A stretch of DNA of 64,000 nt from Blattamonas nauphoetae (Eukaryota > Preaxostyla > Oxymonadida). Shown here in pieces: positions 11,191-23,084 of the stretch (position 1 is the stretch's first letter; the number at the start of each line of letters is the position of its first letter). A program made the translations under genes and the position numbers. The DNA lies in assembly GCA_033064195.1 (NCBI GenBank), contig JARBJD010000106.1:157729-221728 (forward strand). Reading direction: 5' to 3'. Under the pieces are notes generated by a model. The model was not told where the DNA came from. It saw nothing but the letters and a program-made list of their open reading frames with translations, and did no database searches.

Positions 11191-12007
11191 ATCATGGAAG
11201 GAATTCTTCGACATGCAAGAAAGCTGCACAATCACGCTGTCGGATGCCGTCTTATCTGAAAAGAAACAATCGACACTCGTCGAATTGAAAGAAAACGGAG
11301 TCAGAATGTTTTCAAAGGGATCCTCCGAAATGATGGACATATTGTTCCCTTCTTCGTAAAAGGATGGAAATCTGTTGCCATCGGTTTGTATCTCTCACTT
11401 TATCACTTTTTAACCACTTTTTCCTCATATTTACCCCTCCTCATTCATATATTCTCTGTCCACCATTGGATAGGGAGTAAAAGAGAGATTTGAGCAGAGG
11501 GCGAAAGGTACTGAAGAGAAGAGTCAAGAAGCAGGGGATAGAACAGCAAGGAAGAAGGAATAAGATGCGAAGAAGAAAGAGTCGAGGACAGTCGTGACGC
11601 CAAAGGAAGGAACGACAGTTGAACCCAGAAATATCAAGAAAGTCTCGAACACTCCGTGGCACTTATTGAAGCTCTTCAAACCAAACAGTGACCGAATCAA
11701 TCGGTGAAGAAACGAAAGAATCAACAAAACATGTCAAGAAGCAAGAAGAAAAGAAAGTTCAGGACAATGAAAGTGGATGCGAGAACAATGGAAGAGAAGA
11801 AAGAAAAGCAGAAACAAACCTCAGATATTCTTCAGAAGGAAGACAAAAATGAAATTCAAGAGGAAGAAGCGACATATTGTGCCTTCCACTGTCATTCTTT
11901 TCCACAATCATAGATTTGTCAACCTGGTTCCGACATACACCCTCGCCTTTTCTGTCAATTCATATTCGATGCCATTATTGCCAGAATCTGTTTATTGAAT
12001 TGAGATA
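11191..12007. other. no gene recognised; charged low-complexity sequence
   Basis: Lys/Glu/Arg-rich frames (for example 11704-11913) arise from purine-rich sequence and show no family motif. Possibly the remains of another charged host protein. Confidence 0.4.
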
Positions 12008-12223
12008 TCATCACATGAAAACCCGAGAATGTGAGAAAAACGCGAGAAAATCATGAGGATTTCACAAACAATGGTTTTTTTGTGATTAAACTCATGTCAA
12101 TGGGAATTGTTTTTTGATATCGAGGATATAAGGATTTTTTGTGGAAAATAATGTATCCTAAACAGATGAGCACTAATATTGGCAGTTGACGAAACTTTAT
12201 GATTGGATCAACCCACAAGAGAA

Positions 12224-13834
12224 ATGTCTCACAAGTCAATCTCTCCTCCTCTCTCTCCTATTTTGGTTACAAGGAAGTTAGGTGAAGTGGAATACAAATC
12301 CATCCCACAACGAACAACTCGTGCTCTCGCAATATACGAGAATGAAGATGTGACCTTGGAAGTTCTTTCACAAGGCTCAAAAGTGCCACTTTCAACTCTC
12401 TCACGTGGAAGAAAAAAACTTAAAACTGACGGAGAGATCGGAAAAGAAGGCAGACCAAGCAAATTAGGAACTATAAAAACGAAGGAACTGGAAAACTTTG
12501 CCATTCAAAACATCGCCGATGGAAAAGAAGTAACAAAACAGCGGCTCCTGGACGAAGTTTGCTCTTTTCTTCTTAAACCAATCCAGGCGAATCGCCTCTA
12601 CCATGAACAGAGTTGGGTGCCTCATGATGCACCCAATCTCGATTCAGGCTGGATTCAGTATCATATTGATCACAGTCCAGTTCTCCAAGTACATGCGCCA
12701 AGGATCATGGAGCCGGATAGGATCAAGATGAGCACCCCCAAAAATATGATATCCTGGATTTCATTACTCAAATCAGTACTTCAACTGCACAACATCCTTC
12801 CATCTCTGTTGTGGAATTTCGATGAATCAAGTCTAAGGATTGACTCATCGAAGAAAAGTCCCCTCATATATTTCAGAGAAGACATTCCTCCACCATCGAA
12901 AAGTTCAAACCGTGTTGAAAATGCAACGATATGCTGTGCTGTGGCAGCCGATGGGACCTCTCTTCCGTCCATTCTTTTATGGCCAACTGCAAATTCTGTC
13001 GTAGAATTTCGCTCTCTGCCTTCTTTCAACATTTCCCCACTATACCGCAATACTGGCTGGATCAACACGGAGACTTATCGAGAAATCATGATCAACCATC
13101 TTTTCCCGTCCATCGATAAGAAACGAAAAGATCTCAAACTTACGCGGAATTTTGCACTCATCCTACTAGATGGTCACCAAACCAGGAAGGATGAGGAAGT
13201 TCTGCGACAAGCTCGTCTCCAAAGGATCCTCCTTCTAAGATTTCCGCCACACACAACTCACCTGTGTCAGCCGCTCGATCGGTTCGTATTTGCCAGATTC
13301 AAGAAAGAATTGTATTCCAACTTTGTACAACCCGAGACATCTGGAATTATGGCATATAGACAAGAACTTGCGCGAGTTTTGCCATTGGCACTTGGTGACG
13401 CCCTCCATCCAAAGACGATCCAGGCGAGCTTCAGACAGGCAGGTGTATGGCCCACAAGTGAAGAACCTCTCCTCATTGCACTTCAGAAAATTTGCAAAAA
13501 ACAAGGAGTAACCGTTCAAGAGCAACTTGGAAAAACGAGGCTATCGATTGAAGATATGCAAGAAATGGCAACAACAGAAAACCAAACAGCCTCCGGCGAA
13601 CTTTTGACACCATCGGAAATCATTTCTGCGCCAATTATGTCAAAACAGACAACATTGGACGCGTTTCTTCAGCGTCGACCTCAAAGAAATCCAGCTATCC
13701 CTGCATCAGTACACGAAAAGACAGATTTGTTAATACGACCGTGTAAAAGGGAAGAGTCAACACCTGATAGTCGCATTCCTGTCGAGAAAAAGACTTTCTG
13801 TCGGATGATTCGCGACGATGATGATGAAGAGTAA
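12224..13834 (+). CDS. pogo-like transposase (DDE_1), E1
   Basis: The in-frame ATG at 12224 (MSHKSISPPLSP) is preferred because the related E2 protein starts with a similar MEKDRPISPPLSP. The N-terminal part (residues about 35-95) has a helix-turn-helix look (VTLEVLSQGSKVPLSTLSRG). The catalytic core is recognisable by NFDESSLRID (first Asp), LILLDGHQTRKD (second Asp) and CQPLDRFVFARFK (third Asp), the DDD triad of the pogo/Tigger/jerky group. Domain length and order are normal. A GT...AG segment at 12557-12586 (30 nt, in frame, no stop) sits where E2 and E3 have an intron. If it is spliced, 10 codons of this frame are intronic. The tail is acidic (DDDDEE), with a TAA stop. Confidence 0.9.
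   Translation: MSHKSISPPLSPILVTRKLGEVEYKSIPQRTTRALAIYENEDVTLEVLSQGSKVPLSTLSRGRKKLKTDGEIGKEGRPSKLGTIKTKELENFAIQNIADGKEVTKQRLLDEVCSFLLKPIQANRLYHEQSWVPHDAPNLDSGWIQYHIDHSPVLQVHAPRIMEPDRIKMSTPKNMISWISLLKSVLQLHNILPSLLWNFDESSLRIDSSKKSPLIYFREDIPPPSKSSNRVENATICCAVAADGTSLPSILLWPTANSVVEFRSLPSFNISPLYRNTGWINTETYREIMINHLFPSIDKKRKDLKLTRNFALILLDGHQTRKDEEVLRQARLQRILLLRFPPHTTHLCQPLDRFVFARFKKELYSNFVQPETSGIMAYRQELARVLPLALGDALHPKTIQASFRQAGVWPTSEEPLLIALQKICKKQGVTVQEQLGKTRLSIEDMQEMATTENQTASGELLTPSEIISAPIMSKQTTLDAFLQRRPQRNPAIPASVHEKTDLLIRPCKREESTPDSRIPVEKKTFCRMIRDDDDEE
12557..12586 (+). other. candidate 30-nt intron in E1 transposase
   Basis: The segment begins GTTTGC and ends ATCCAG, is pyrimidine-rich, and lies between RLLDE and ANRLYHEQ. 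The corresponding positions of E2 and E3 carry GT...AG segments of 31 and 29 nt that cannot be read through in frame. Because 30 is a multiple of three, the E1 frame stays open. Confidence 0.65.
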
Positions 13835-14044
13835 GTCGTTTCTCCTCTTCACTATTGACATCCATTTCACAACTATTAATGTTTTCGATCACAATATTTC
13901 ACTCTTTAATTTCGTATTCTGATTTTTTCTCAAAGAGAATGCAAATCACCATCGAGAAAACTGAATGAAATGAAAATGGGTGTGATATTGAGGAGAGGAG
14001 ACATTCTCGCGTTTTTCTGGTATTCTCGGGTTTTCTTGTGATGA

Positions 14045-14364
14045 TATTGTGGAGGAAGAGAGAGAAATCGTTTTGAACAACCCATTTCCGACTCAAAGAA
14101 CTGTTCAAAAAGCACAATTGACCTCCATCCGGTGAAACGACACTACCATGCCCCCAGAACACCAGCATTTGTTGATTTATCACTATTTACGGATGATCTT
14201 TCCGATTCACCCATTGCCCGGTTATATGAACCACTCTGGCGCCCAAATAGGAGACCGGTCGCTGGACTGGACGATGCCACCTCGACTGGACGGCGCTTCA
14301 CAGGCCAATTCCTGGACAAAGAAACGACCGAAAGAACTCCCCTTCCAGTGTTGTTACACAGCCT
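14045..14364. other. no gene recognised
   Basis: Short flank between E1 and the kinase relic. The plus-strand frames here have no motif. Confidence 0.4.
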
Positions 14365-15030
14365 TCAACCAGTTGGGTTGAGAGCAGTCTGAGGAAGCGT
14401 CACGTGCGGTGCGATCTCCTGTTTTTCGTCAATCGTGTCAAGTGTCTTCCCCGACGCCTTCAGAGTCTGTTCAATCTCTTTCAGAGTTGGACGACTGTCC
14501 ACATCCACAGAGAGGCACTTCTCAGTCAGCTCCTTCTTCCATTCTACAATGCTCGTCATCACAAGCCCTGTTCCTGTCGCCAGCTGCCGTTGAGCGTTCA
14601 CTCCATCGATTTCCCGAAGCGGAACTTGACAAGTCTCCATTTCCCACAAGATCAGGCCAAGACTCAAAACTGACGCCTTCTCGTGGTTCACTCCCGAAGA
14701 CTACCGCGAGAGGCCCGACTCTAAAAAACGGTTCGCGGTCGGGTTTCCCAGCTCCGTCGGCTCGCCAAACTTCCCCAGTTCTCGCATTTGCAGCAGAACT
14801 CCATCTTTCTCGTCAAGCAGGATCCAGTTTGGCGCCAGGCGGAGGAACATCTCTCATCGAGGTTTTTCCGTCACCGAGTTCTGCAATCTCTTCACAATCA
14901 GCACACCAATCGTCTTCGCATCCAGCTTCTTTCCCTGATCCTTCCCATGCAGACGAGAGCAGAGTGTGTGCGACTTGCAAGTCACCACACTCTCAAACTC
15001 TTCCTCACACCTCACTGCCTCCACCATCAT
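14365..15030 (-). pseudogene. protein-kinase-like relic, minus strand
   Basis: The 3' part (14691-14365) reads HEKASVLSLGLILWEMET, VPLREIDGVNAQRQLATG and CLSVDVDSRPTLKEIEQTL. These are the kinase helix F (normally D-x-x-S-x-G-x-x-L-W-E), the helix G region and the terminal R-P-T helix. Upstream in other frames are LAPNWILLDEKDGVLLQM (catalytic/DFG-like region) and a cysteine-rich N-lobe remnant. A TAG follows GLSR near 14700 and a frame change lies near 14850. The style resembles divergent kinases of oxymonads, from memory only. It is a host pseudogene. Confidence 0.6.
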
Positions 15031-16133
15031 CCCAACACCACCTTCCTCGTCGTCTGGCTAGCATTTCTTTCCTCAGTCTCCACCGACTCTGCCTCGGGCA
15101 CTCATCTTCCCGAAAGCCATCCTCGCTCCGACTGACAGAGATTCTGTCTTTTGCACAACCTTACATTTCGCCGATGGCTGTCTGTGAATCTGAATGCCAT
15201 CGTTGAGCTGTGTGGAGAACGAAAAGATGCTCACGGAGAACTCTTCCAGCTGGTGGAGTGTGAATTCAGCCGGACTGACCCTAGCGGAAGTTGGTAGATG
15301 ATTGAGTGTCGTTAAATAGGTCGATGTTGGATCTGATTGGAACTGGAGACATTCTCAGTGTCATCACTAGCAAGGTTGGGTGTTGGGACAATGTTGAAGC
15401 TGAAGCGCGAAAGAATGACAAGGAAGCTGTTTGCCAGTGAAGGAGTGCAGCAGGATCTCGAGAAAGAGGAGAGAGGGAAGACAGAGGAGCATATGGAAGA
15501 GAAACAAAAGAAAGATGAGAAGAAGGAGGAACAAAAGAGAAAGGATTAGGAAGCTGTTCTTGCGAGAGAACAGATTAAGAACAACAATGCCGTCTCTGAA
15601 GCACAATCCAACACCAGCCTTTCGTGAAAAAAGGCCGCTATAATATGTAAGTGGATGAAAAGAGAGGATTTCAAGAAAAGAACACAGTGAACCGAAAAGC
15701 TAGACCAGGTGAACCAGATCAAATCAAAGCACGCCGCCCCACAACCAAAGTCGCTAGTTCCCCCACAATCACGAGTGTCAACACCAGAAGTCACCTAAAA
15801 CTTATATCAACCCCCAACGCACTTTGAATCAAACATGATGGATGAGGAGACCACATCTCACCTCGCACATCCTAATTCATTCACGCACACCCCAATTTCC
15901 CCACCCTCGCCCACAACCAACCCAAACTCCACTCCGACAACTCCTGAACATCGCCAGATCGATCACACGCCCATATCTCTTTTTTATCATTGTTCTGACA
16001 GGAAAAATCTGAAAATAAGAGTGTAACATCTTCATTGAAGTGATAATGATTCAATTATGGTCATTTCGAGGTAATAATGTGAATAATCGTGTACTTGATT
16101 CAAATTTTAGTTTCTACGGAAGTCACCTCGGAG
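15031..16133. other. no gene recognised
   Basis: Ser/Pro-rich and Lys/Glu-rich frames on opposite strands. No domain, RNA or repeat signature stands out apart from the following module A. Confidence 0.45.
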
Positions 16134-16234
16134 AAATGGTAAATCTCGATTATGGGTTCCGATATTTCTCAGGTCAGTGACCGTCAGTACTTTTCGATGA
16201 AAACTGACCGGTCAGTGCCGGTCAGCTATGCCTA
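16134..16234 (+). repeat. interspersed repeat module A, copy 2
   Basis: It matches the copy at 10998-11123, from GGAGAAATGGTAA through CAGTGACCGTCAGTACTTTT to CAGCTATGCCTA, with scattered substitutions. Confidence 0.65.
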
Positions 16235-16267
16235 GAGAATTGAATAGACGTGGCTGACTGGCCAAAT

Positions 16268-16336
16268 GTGCCAGTCAGGGTCACAGTCACTGACAAAAGT
16301 TTGCGTCATTGCCGTCTGGGATGCATCGACAGTCAA
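16268..16336 (-). repeat. interspersed repeat module B, copy 2 (reverse)
   Basis: The reverse complement matches 11125-11190 almost base for base (TTGACTGTCGATGCATCCC...). A short GACTGGC...GCCAGTC-type inverted repeat lies between it and module A. Confidence 0.65.
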
Positions 16337-16609
16337 TTTATTCTGATTTTTGCCTAACCACTTCACATCAATGAATTACACAATTTTTTTTGAAATTGAG
16401 AAGAAAATGAATCTGCTAGAGTGGCAAACTTGATGAAGGTTCGATCCGATTCTGGAGGTCTTGATGTTCAACAGTCCGACTCAGGGACTCTTGATCCACG
16501 GCTATCTCCACTTTAACTGTTTTTGAAAAATAAGAAGAACTTTTTATAGAGATGTTGTGAAGAAAAAAGAGAACAATAAAGTGTCCTAGGCGGATTCGAT
16601 CCTTAGTCA

Positions 16610-18600
16610 GGGGAGCAAAAACCCGGACCTTATCAAAAACCCGGACCTTCGGGCAGAAGAGGTATGTCTGATCAAACCTCTCGTTCAGATCTCTGAAAAT
16701 ACTCAAGTCAACGTACATTAACGAAAGCCCATCGTGCATGAAAGCGAGAAATAGAGGTGTCGAGTCTATCTCTGGATCTCCGCATATCGAGACTGTGCAG
16801 AAGAGGAAATCCAGAGAGAGAACTCATGTTCCCTAATAATAAGAATGAACCTGTGAGGTCTGGGTTAACTCTCAATTCCTGAAGAGATTAGGATGATGCA
16901 GACAAACCGGACCAAAACGAGAAGAGTTCGTTCTTCTTCCTCATATATCAAAATTGTTGAAAAGAAAGTGGTGGAGATGTGAATAAAGTTGAAAAGAGAA
17001 GGCATATAGCGATGTTTCGACGCCATTTCTGACATTTTGAAAATCGTTGAGTGATGATTCTCAAGAAGAGAATGAATAATGAAAATTATAGATCCCACAG
17101 ATTGGTCCTTTCGTTCTGAACGATATGAATTGTGTCAATCGGTCATCATACCCACAGAATTGTTATTCATTAATTCAATAACAACATAATAAAACACACA
17201 CGTCTGAAGATTTTTTCTGGTTGAGACCATTACCTGAAATGGAATCGAGGTCAATGAGGATATGTTTGGGGGAGTGTGTCAACAACCACTGATGGATTGA
17301 GTGGATATAGTCCTGTTTTGCGGAATGATGACCGAATAGTTTGAGGTGATAAAGCAGCATACAGTCCCTCCTGGAGATTTCGAGCAAATACTTCCCGACG
17401 ACTTTCCACCTTCGTACTTATTGTGATGTCTGGAGGAATCACAGATAGCTGTTGCTATCGAATTGCATTGACATACTGGTCCAAAGGCTGGAGAATACGT
17501 GTTGTGTGAGACGGCGGACACAGAACGACACTTAGATTATTGCGGCAAGCTGACAGGACTTTTTCGGAAGGATTGATTCAAAAAAAAGTCGTTCGAAATG
17601 AGAATTTGAGCTAGTTTTATCTTGAGTGGGACAAAATCGGATGAAGAACGACTGGATGGCGAGGTATTCTGCTTGAATTGTAGTCCCATCGTAGGAAATC
17701 GTTGATGGGTAGTGTGTTCCGTCAGCAGAGATTAAAAGAAGAGCAGAAGTTTTTGGAGGAAGGATTGGGTCGCGTGCTGAAGGTCGCGGAGAGTCATCCA
17801 AGTTGAAAATGAGTGAAGGATGATAGCGATGTAAAGAGAATATTTGTTTTACACGTTCAAAAAAAGGTTGAATACAACCCTTTGTGCAGAGAATGAGGCA
17901 GCCGATGGGATAAGTGATGGGTCGAATAAATGAAAGTTCTTCTTGCAGCTTTTTTTAAAAACAATCGGGCCACATTCGGCAGAGTCCCTGGATTTTTTCT
18001 GGAATCGCTTCGGCTGGATGAAGAATTGTCAATGCCTATCAAAAACAAAATATTGTGGGTTATCAGACTTCGTTTCTAATTTCTTTTGCGTGGAGGTGTG
18101 GATTATTCATGGCAGGTTCCAGTATGTTTTCTTTGAGTCTGAGTTGTTGAGGAGGGGTCAATTATGGAAGGCGTCCTGGCTTCCCCACAATTCGATTTGT
18201 CCGCTTCGCTTCTTTTGCTCGTTTGAATGCCGAAGCGCTTATAAACTTCTGTGAGATTCGAAAAGTTGAGGGAATGCCCTCCCTCTCAGAAATAGAAACG
18301 ACTTTTGCGTTCTCAGATGGATAGTCCTCCGAATCTCCTTCCATCAAACGCAAAACATCGGTTGTCGAGAACTATCTTTTCACTTTCCGTATGGGTTCCA
18401 TGAAAAAAGTTTTGGGTTTGATCGATCCTCATTTTGTCATCCTATTTCTCACTTTCACAATTTTTGATCATCAGACAATAGAAATGCTGACATCAAAAAT
18501 CTTGATACCCATTGTCGAAAAAAACTGACAGGTCTTTTTGACTGACTAGAGTACGTACAGCCGGAGTTTCACGGAAAGCCGGAGTTGGAACTGCGAACCC
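16610..18600 (-). mobile_element. decayed pogo-like transposon E4
   Basis: Minus-strand fragments match the pogo transposases of E1-E3 in order: a helix-turn-helix block (KVVSISEREGIPSTFRISQK at about 18315-18250), a core block (ALLLISADGTHYPSTI at about 17735), and the C-terminal block (LYAALSPQTIRSSFRKTGLY at about 17370-17310). The frame is broken many times. At 16615-16650 the plus strand reads AACCCGG twice, 18 bp apart, the layout of the E1-E3 termini. Near 18561-18595 the opposite strand reads AACTCCGG twice, 18 bp apart. The resulting length of about 2.0 kb equals that of the intact copies. Both termini are inferred. Confidence 0.6.
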
Positions 18601-19066
18601 ACAATGAGTAGTTTTCGAAACGATGAATCAGAACTTTGAAGCGGAGATTGTCCGTCTCTTTGCTGAACAAGAGGCGCAAATTGGATCCAATCGAACTGAA
18701 AAGTTTTGTCAAGTTCATGCGCAACACAACTCCAGAGCAAAAGTCGTTAAGGAGTGGATACTCCCCAGGCAAGAAAGGTGCTCATAACAAGCTGTGCGAC
18801 GCGGATACCGCTTGGTGAGCGAGTGGGTCGCTGAACGATCTCTTACAGGTCACCATTCAACTCCAGCCGACATCACTACTAAAGTATACCAATCTCTTCC
18901 AATCACTTTAATAGGCGAATACAATTCTTCGAGATAAGAATCGTGAAGTTGACGACCCTCCTCAACTCAGTCGCAGACTCTTTGAGTTTTCGGGACTAGA
19001 CTCGAATTTCACAGACATACCACTGCCCGTCCCTAGTAGAGATTTTCGTTTTGAAACATGAAACTA
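18601..19066. other. no gene recognised
   Basis: Short frames without motifs. Nothing supportable. Confidence 0.45.
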
Positions 19067-19299
19067 GGCATGTGGGTCAGAATTGTTGACATCATTCAAA
19101 AGTTCGACGGTCACAGACAAGAAAAACGAAATTGACCACTCTCGCCATGGTTCGATTAGTAATCTCGAAAATACTGTTTATGTCAAGTCGAGCACCTCTT
19201 CGAGAGAAAAGTCAATTCATTTCTCAAACATGAGAGGAGATTGGTTTTAATTGATGGTCTTCGAACTTTTGAATGATGTCATAAAAAGTGGACCCATGC
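19067..19299. repeat. MITE family M, copy 1 (about 233 bp)
   Basis: Inverted ends: GGCATGTGGGTC...GACATCATTCAAAAGTTCGA on the left and the inverted GCATGGGTC...GACATCATTCAAAAGTTCGA on the right. TA flanks both sides. A second copy with the same terminal sequence is at 33235-33470, and a single diverged end is near 23880-23925. No coding potential. Confidence 0.75.
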
Positions 19300-19900
19300 T
19301 ACAATCTCACCCACTTCCAATCGAAATTCCACTTTTTTCCTGGAAATCCCATAAAAAACCCATCCATAATTTGGTTTTATGACACTTCAGTTGTTTTCTC
19401 TAGGCATGGGCGCCAGGCAGTCCAGAATCATTGAGTCCAGTCACCCAAAAAAATCGAGTCAGTGACTCATCCCCATAAGTTCAAAATATGATGAATCCAG
19501 ACCCAAAATGCCCGTTTTCCCATCGAACATCACAGCAGTATTGATTATCACCTCAAGATCCTGGTTTTATCCTCTCAAAAACTCGTTCACAATCTAAATT
19601 CTCTTTCAATTATTTGTCTTAGTGTTTCTTTCACATTTCACACTATTTTTGAGAGATAAACTCATTTTCAGATAAATCAAACGAATTTAGCCACAAGTCA
19701 CCACCCCACCCCATACTTTTGTGTCGAGTCACTTTGAGTCACTGATCCGCCCATGCAATCACGTTAATAGTCACCGACTGACTGGACTCTCGGATCATCA
19801 TTTCAATTGAGACTCGACATGCTAATCGACGATGTATTGAATTTGTTTATCCTATATTATATTCCCTATTTGACCAAAGGAAATTGATTTTGACGCTCAG

Positions 19901-22359
19901 ATGCAGCGCACACCACCGCCGATGATGGCTGAGGAAAATAAGGGTATCACCATTTTTGGGTGCTCAGGTATGACAGCTATTGATTCTTCATTGCTCTTTT
20001 TCTAGAAATTTCTATCGTACCACTGCCAAAACATCCCGGAAAATATGCCACTGAAGTTGTGCGGGGAAAGGAAGAAACGCCACTTTCTAAAAGGCCATAT
20101 GCAAGATACACCGGTTGTAGCAGATCAGGAGGAGATCGATCCAGTCATCGAAAGTTAATCTGTCTCAACTCTGATGGATCCACAATCTGCGGTTGTCTCT
20201 TCGAAAACTCGTTGCCTAAGTTTCACAAGCACAGCTGTAGTTTTCCTGTCCGTGGTGGAATACCATCGATGATGCAAAACCATCCTATGAAGTCTATCAC
20301 TCTTTCAAGACAGCGCGAAGTTCAGTCCGTGAGTTCATCGAAGACAGAGATTGAGAAAGCATTTTTACGGATGGTAGCCTCAACAAAACTGTCATTCAAC
20401 CAAGCTTCAAGTCCAGCTATGAAAACCTTTGTTCAGACACTCATTCACGAAAGCCAGCAATTCCCGACAAAGCCAGCGAAAGATCTATTTGACGTGCCTT
20501 ATCGAAAAACAATTGCGAAAAAAATGATTCAGGAGAGTGATTCACTCCTCGCTGAGTTTTTCAATCATCTTCCAACTCGAGTGTGTCTCAGTGTCGATGG
20601 TGGTACACTTGGCCACACTGGTTACAACATTTACTGCGCCACTAATCCACTAGAAATGAATCGGCCTCTCCTGTGGACAATTCGAGCCGAGGGGAAAAGC
20701 GCGGATATCTATGCCGCTTCGATTGGAGCAATTCTGCTGGAAATGTTCGAAAAAGGAATAACAGTTACCTCATGCGTCACCGATGGATTTCTGGGATTGG
20801 TTTCTGGGGTGAGAATGGCAACCATGCATGGCCTGAAACAAATCGCGTTTCACTGGCCATGCATGGCACATCGACTGAACAACGCTCTTTCGAAGACAGT
20901 GGCGATGCACACAATTGCAGTTTCTACATTCGAAAAGGTGAGAACAGTGTGCCGATCATCTCACACTAATCTACGCAACCATTTTAACCACCGCGCCCCA
21001 CAATTCGTTGAAACTCGATGGGCGTCTCTTACACCACTTCTTCATTGGATTGTCAAGAAAAAAGTCCTTTTCAATCAACTCCCTCCATTTCAACGCGAGA
21101 GCCTTTCGTTTGCAGATGTCGTACATATGTACAACTTGGTCATTCCCATCTTTCGAGCCATTTCATTTTTCGAAAGTGATTCAACATCGCTCGTGAGTGT
21201 TTTCCCAGTCCTGATCCAGCTGTTTGAACACTATCACCAACTCTTCTTGTCAGTGCAAGTATCGACAACAGTCTGGAAACCTGTCATTCTGTCTATGATG
21301 GAGAATCTTTATAGTTACACTTTCAACACAGAAGCCGGAACTATTGCGGCACTTGCCTATATTCACACACTTGAAGGCCGAAAAGCGTTTGTGAACAACA
21401 CATTTTGTATTTATGAAAGGATGGAACCAGAAGCAAAATCGACTCCAAGGCGAATGACAACTATTATCCCACGTGATGTTAACACTGGCGACTATATCGC
21501 TGAATCGACTCAGACACTCAACGTCTCCTCCCGTCTTTCCCATGAGAGTCATGTAATACCAACACCTCTTGCACTTGTCACACAAATCTCCACTCATCGC
21601 CATCATCGAAAGTCGCATGAGACATTTGATCAGTTGTTAGATAGCATCGTCGATGACGAGCTGAGTGATATTGACGATGGTGAGATGACTAGTGAACCAG
21701 TCGCAACTCCGTATGAGGACGCTCCGCCAGTATCATCATTGTCAATTGGAGCGCTTAATCAATCACGAAGGGATGAGATTCTAGCTGGAATTGAAGCAGT
21801 AGGGAATGATGATGAAATTTCTGTTCTGAGCTCTGCCAGAGGAGATATTGCTCTTCCTCTTTTCAGGTCATTCCATCACGAAGACAAATGGCATTTACTC
21901 AATGAGATTGATTGGAAAACAATACTTCCAATCGCAATGTGCAATCTGCTCGAAGCTGTCTATCCACAGCTGGATGCAACGAGTATAAACTCCATTGTTC
22001 GTGTCTTCAACTATTGGTCATCGTCGACAAACTCTTTTGGAGGGGATGTGCTGCGTCACGATGGATTATATCCTTTCTGGAGATCAATGGTGGATGAAGA
22101 AACGCAGATTGGTTTGAACTCCAATCTTGTCTGCAATCTTTTCTGCACTAGTCCGACAGAAGCAAGCTGTGAGAGAGAAATCTCTGCACTTCGACGTTTC
22201 GTTGGAAATCGACGGTTCAATCTCAGTGAGACAACATTGCTAGCATTAACAAGAGTTAGTATTAGTCAACAGATAGAACAAGATGAAAAAGGCGAGGACT
22301 ACAATGAGGAACAACTACAGAAGGTTACTGTCAGACAATGGTTGGGTTCCGGAACATGA
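19901..22359 (+). CDS. hAT transposase with one 38-nt intron
   Basis: The likely start is the ATG at 19901. Exon 1 (19901-19967) encodes MQRTPPPMMAEENKGITIFG and ends in phase 1. The intron is 19968-20005 (GTATGAC...TTTCTAG), and exon 2 runs 20006-22359, giving about 806 residues. The N-terminus has a Cys/His cluster (STICGCLFE...KFHKHSC) that may be a BED-like zinc finger. The RNase H-like core follows: LSVDGGTLGH (first Asp), TSCVTDGFLG (second Asp), CMAHRLNNALS (hAT C-x-x-H helix) and ETRWASLTPLL (RW motif). The acidic insertion (residues near 580) and C-terminal dimerisation segment PTEASCEREISALRRFVGN are typical of hAT proteins. Stop TGA. No broken codon is seen. Confidence 0.92.
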
Positions 22360-22379
22360 GACATTGATAGACTCTTAAA

Positions 22380-23045
22380 AAAAGTGAGAAGGGAGCAAGA
22401 AGAAAGTTGACAAGAACAAAAGCATCAGATCTTGCGGATTACATCACCACACAACCATCTGCGAGGACGACGTCCCACCTCATCGCTCCCCGTCGAACTC
22501 ACTCTCCACCCAGCAAGTCGATCTCTCCCTCAAGCGCCTCCGCATGACACCACTCCAAACGGGACATTAACAAGTCGTGCTTGCACCAGACACTATCCCT
22601 GTCGTCACTCACCTCTTGCATAACCTTCTTGTGTCGTCTGGACCCAAAGTGTCGTTCTCGCCGATGCCCACTCCTCCCATGTCATCCTCCAACTCACCCT
22701 TGTCCAAAACCATGCTCGAAGAGGCGAGCACAGACTCAGCCACTGCCAGTGGATCACCATCCCCCACGATTTACTTCTCTTGTTTTCTGACTTCTCCAGG
22801 TGTCTTGAGTCACACTTCACACTTTATCTGTCATTTTTCTGAACAAAACACTCGATGGAGAAAACAATCGTGTTAAAAGAAGTGAACAAAACCCACGAGT
22901 ACTTGACCAGAAGGTAAATTCTTCATCGACAGAACCCAATTGATACGTCACAAATGTGAGAGAGTGAATCAGACCAGTTTGAAGAGCTTCCAATAGTCTG
23001 ACCATCTGCGACAGGGAAAAAGATCAAGACTTCGTAAATCACAGA
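22380..23045. other. hAT element 3' interior, no second gene recognised
   Basis: Between the transposase stop and the minisatellite. Frames on both strands are short and Ser/Pro-rich; no motif. Confidence 0.5.
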
Positions 23046-23084
23046 GGTTGGATATGCACGGTGAGGAGAGCACAGACTCAGCTC

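Larger units (their letters stand above)
12008..14044 (+). mobile_element. pogo-like DNA transposon E1 (2037 bp), looks whole
   Basis: The left end reads TCATCACATGAAAACCCGAG and the right end, read inward, TCATCACAAGAAAACCCGAG. The inverted repeat extends over about 38 bp, with a second GCGAGAA block 19 bp inside the first CCGAGAA block. TA dinucleotides flank both ends (12006-12007 and 14045-14046), as expected for Tc1/mariner/pogo target duplication. One transposase gene fills the interior, with about 200 bp on each side. The transposase frame is uninterrupted, so the copy is probably young. Confidence 0.92.

Noticed and set aside
5334-15060. In-frame TAG codons suggesting that TAG encodes glutamine
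   Set aside because: TAG interrupts two host relics (near 5745 and 14700) at places where Gln would fit, and I saw no intact gene ending in TAG. But both relics also have TGA stops and frame changes, so decay explains them more simply.
14409-15206. 265-codon plus-strand frame rich in Ser, Pro and His
   Set aside because: It is the antisense shadow of the kinase relic on the minus strand.
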